From Streptomyces sp. CB02261 (GTDB taxonomy: Bacteria > Actinomycetota > Actinomycetes > Streptomycetales > Streptomycetaceae), in contig NZ_LIVX01000009.1 in the NCBI RefSeq assembly GCF_001905665.1, positions 124,001 through 188,000 on the forward strand: 64,000 nucleotides of DNA, in the 5' to 3' direction. Both the position numbers and the translations under genes were made by a program. This document shows positions 63,239 through 64,000 of this stretch, piece by piece. Under the pieces are notes generated by a model. It worked only from the letters and a program-made list of their open reading frames with translations. It ran no database searches and was not told the DNA's origin. Within the stretch, counting starts at the first letter, position 1; each line of letters opens with the position of its first letter.

Positions 63239-64000
63239 CTACAGCTCGTAGACGGCGGTCACGGGCGCGTGGTCGCTCCACCGCTCCTCGTGGGTGGCTG
63301 CCCGCTCGACGTACGCCTTCACGGCCTTGGCGGCGAGACGCGGGGTGGCGATCTGGTAGTCGATCCGCCAGCCGCTGTCGTTGTCGAAGGCCCGCCCGCG
63401 GTAGGACCACCAGGAGTAGGGCCCCTCCTGCTCGGGGTGGAGCGCGCGCACGACGTCGACGTATCCGCCGTCGCCCTCGTCGAGCACCCGGCCGAGCCAC
63501 TCCCGCTCCTCGGGGAGGAAGCCGGCGTTCTTCCTGTTGGCCCGCCAGTTCTTGAGGTCGGCCTCGCGGTGGGCGATGTTCCAGTCACCGCAGACGACGA
63601 CGTCCCGGCCGTCGGCGGCGGCGCGGCCCCTGAGCTCCTTCAGGTAGGGCAGGAACTCCCCCATGAACCGCATCTTCTCGTCCTGGCGCTCGGTGCCGAC
63701 CTCGCCGGAGGGCAGGTAGAGGCTGGCGACGGTCACACCGGGCAGGTCGGCCTCGACGTACCGGCCGCTGCCGTCGAACTCACCGGACCCGAAGCCGACG
63801 CGCACCCGGTCGGGCTCGCGCCGCGTGTAGAGGGAGACCCCGGCGCGGCCCTTGGCGGCGGCGGGCGCGTGCACGGTGAACCAGCCCTCGGGCGCCCGTA
63901 CCTCCTCGGGCAGCTGGGACGCCTCGGCCCGGACCTCCTGGAGACAGACGACGTCGGCGGAGGTCCCGGCCAGCCACTCGACGAAACCCTTCTTGGCGGC
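63239..64000 (-). CDS. xthA: Exodeoxyribonuclease III (partial, N-terminus beyond the right edge)
   Basis: Base-excision repair AP endonuclease and 3'-5' exonuclease of the EEP superfamily. 254 residues are visible; perhaps 10-20 N-terminal residues (the first metal-binding Asn region) are missing. Visible motifs are VVCLQEVRAE (Glu metal ligand), VASLYLPSGE, CGDWNIAH (Asp/Asn), IDYQIAT and the C-terminal SDHAPV (Asp-His). FFAKKGF-like start AAKKGFVEWL reads to the window edge in frame. Confidence 0.94.
   Translation of the reverse strand, partial: AAKKGFVEWLAGTSADVVCLQEVRAEASQLPEEVRAPEGWFTVHAPAAAKGRAGVSLYTRREPDRVRVGFGSGEFDGSGRYVEADLPGVTVASLYLPSGEVGTERQDEKMRFMGEFLPYLKELRGRAAADGRDVVVCGDWNIAHREADLKNWRANRKNAGFLPEEREWLGRVLDEGDGGYVDVVRALHPEQEGPYSWWSYRGRAFDNDSGWRIDYQIATPRLAAKAVKAYVERAATHEERWSDHAPVTAVYEL

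Overview
The window is high-GC actinobacterial chromosome and almost certainly Streptomyces. The evidence is extreme GC bias at third codon positions, GTG starts in many genes, 4-nt ATGA/GTGA overlaps, an SsgA-family sporulation gene, the divergent tam/tamR pair, a galT-galE-galK operon, a Nur-type nickel operator and numerous MerR/TetR/MarR-controlled units. Content and order look like a conserved central (core) region rather than a genomic island. I see no CRISPR array, insertion sequence, prophage, rRNA or large biosynthetic cluster. One tRNA (Gln, anticodon TTG) is present.

Layout. 1-7.6 kb: truncated sensor kinase, a double-HTH protein, tRNA-Gln, glmU, prs, rplY, pth, a small membrane protein and an LAETG sortase substrate. 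7.6-12.3 kb: ppc, then divergently a fatty acid desaturase coupled to its probable TetR repressor. 12.4-20.7 kb: secreted FG-GAP/VCBS protein, tam/tamR, an NarL-type regulator, galT-galE-galK and a second regulator lacking its phospho-acceptor Asp. 20.9-31.2 kb (all minus): two tandem membrane-anchored beta-propeller proteins, an ABC-F ATPase, ispE, rsmA, an RpfB-like resuscitation factor, tatD and a zinc-ribbon protein. 31.4-41.2 kb: second FG-GAP protein, a patch of GC-rich repeats, rsmI/pmt, a secreted protein, an imine-reductase-like enzyme with divergent MerR, and a penicillin-binding protein. 41.4-48.3 kb: two YbaK-domain proteins, EamA and LysE exporters, a decayed RsbW-like kinase pseudogene, an APC permease, an SDR and a beta-lactamase-fold hydrolase. 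48.4-51.5 kb: nikMN-nikQ-nikO nickel ECF transporter behind a Nur box, then an ssgE-like gene. 51.6-58.8 kb: MMPL exporter and TetR repressor, divergent tricorn-type protease, GNAT, small coiled-coil protein. 58.9-64 kb: BVMO-hydrolase-SDR operon with divergent MerR, and a truncated exonuclease III.

How the parts work together. Housekeeping themes are cell-wall precursor supply (glmU, ispE, PBP, RpfB), translation (rplY, pth, rsmA, rsmI, ABC-F, YbaK-type editing), central carbon (ppc, gal, tam) and metal supply (Nik). Several regulator-target pairs have visible dyad operators in their shared promoters: TetR/desaturase, TamR/tam, MerR/IRED, TetR/MMPL/tricorn, MerR/BVMO and Nur/nik. Several genes (6179, 30707, 34943, 41422, 62395) have a -10-like hexamer 6-8 nt before the start codon and no ribosome-binding site, so they are probably leaderless. 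I found no obviously new multi-gene system. The best candidates for novelty are the double-HTH LAGLIDADG-like protein beside tRNA-Gln, the paired beta-propeller proteins, the BVMO operon and the repeat-rich spacers.
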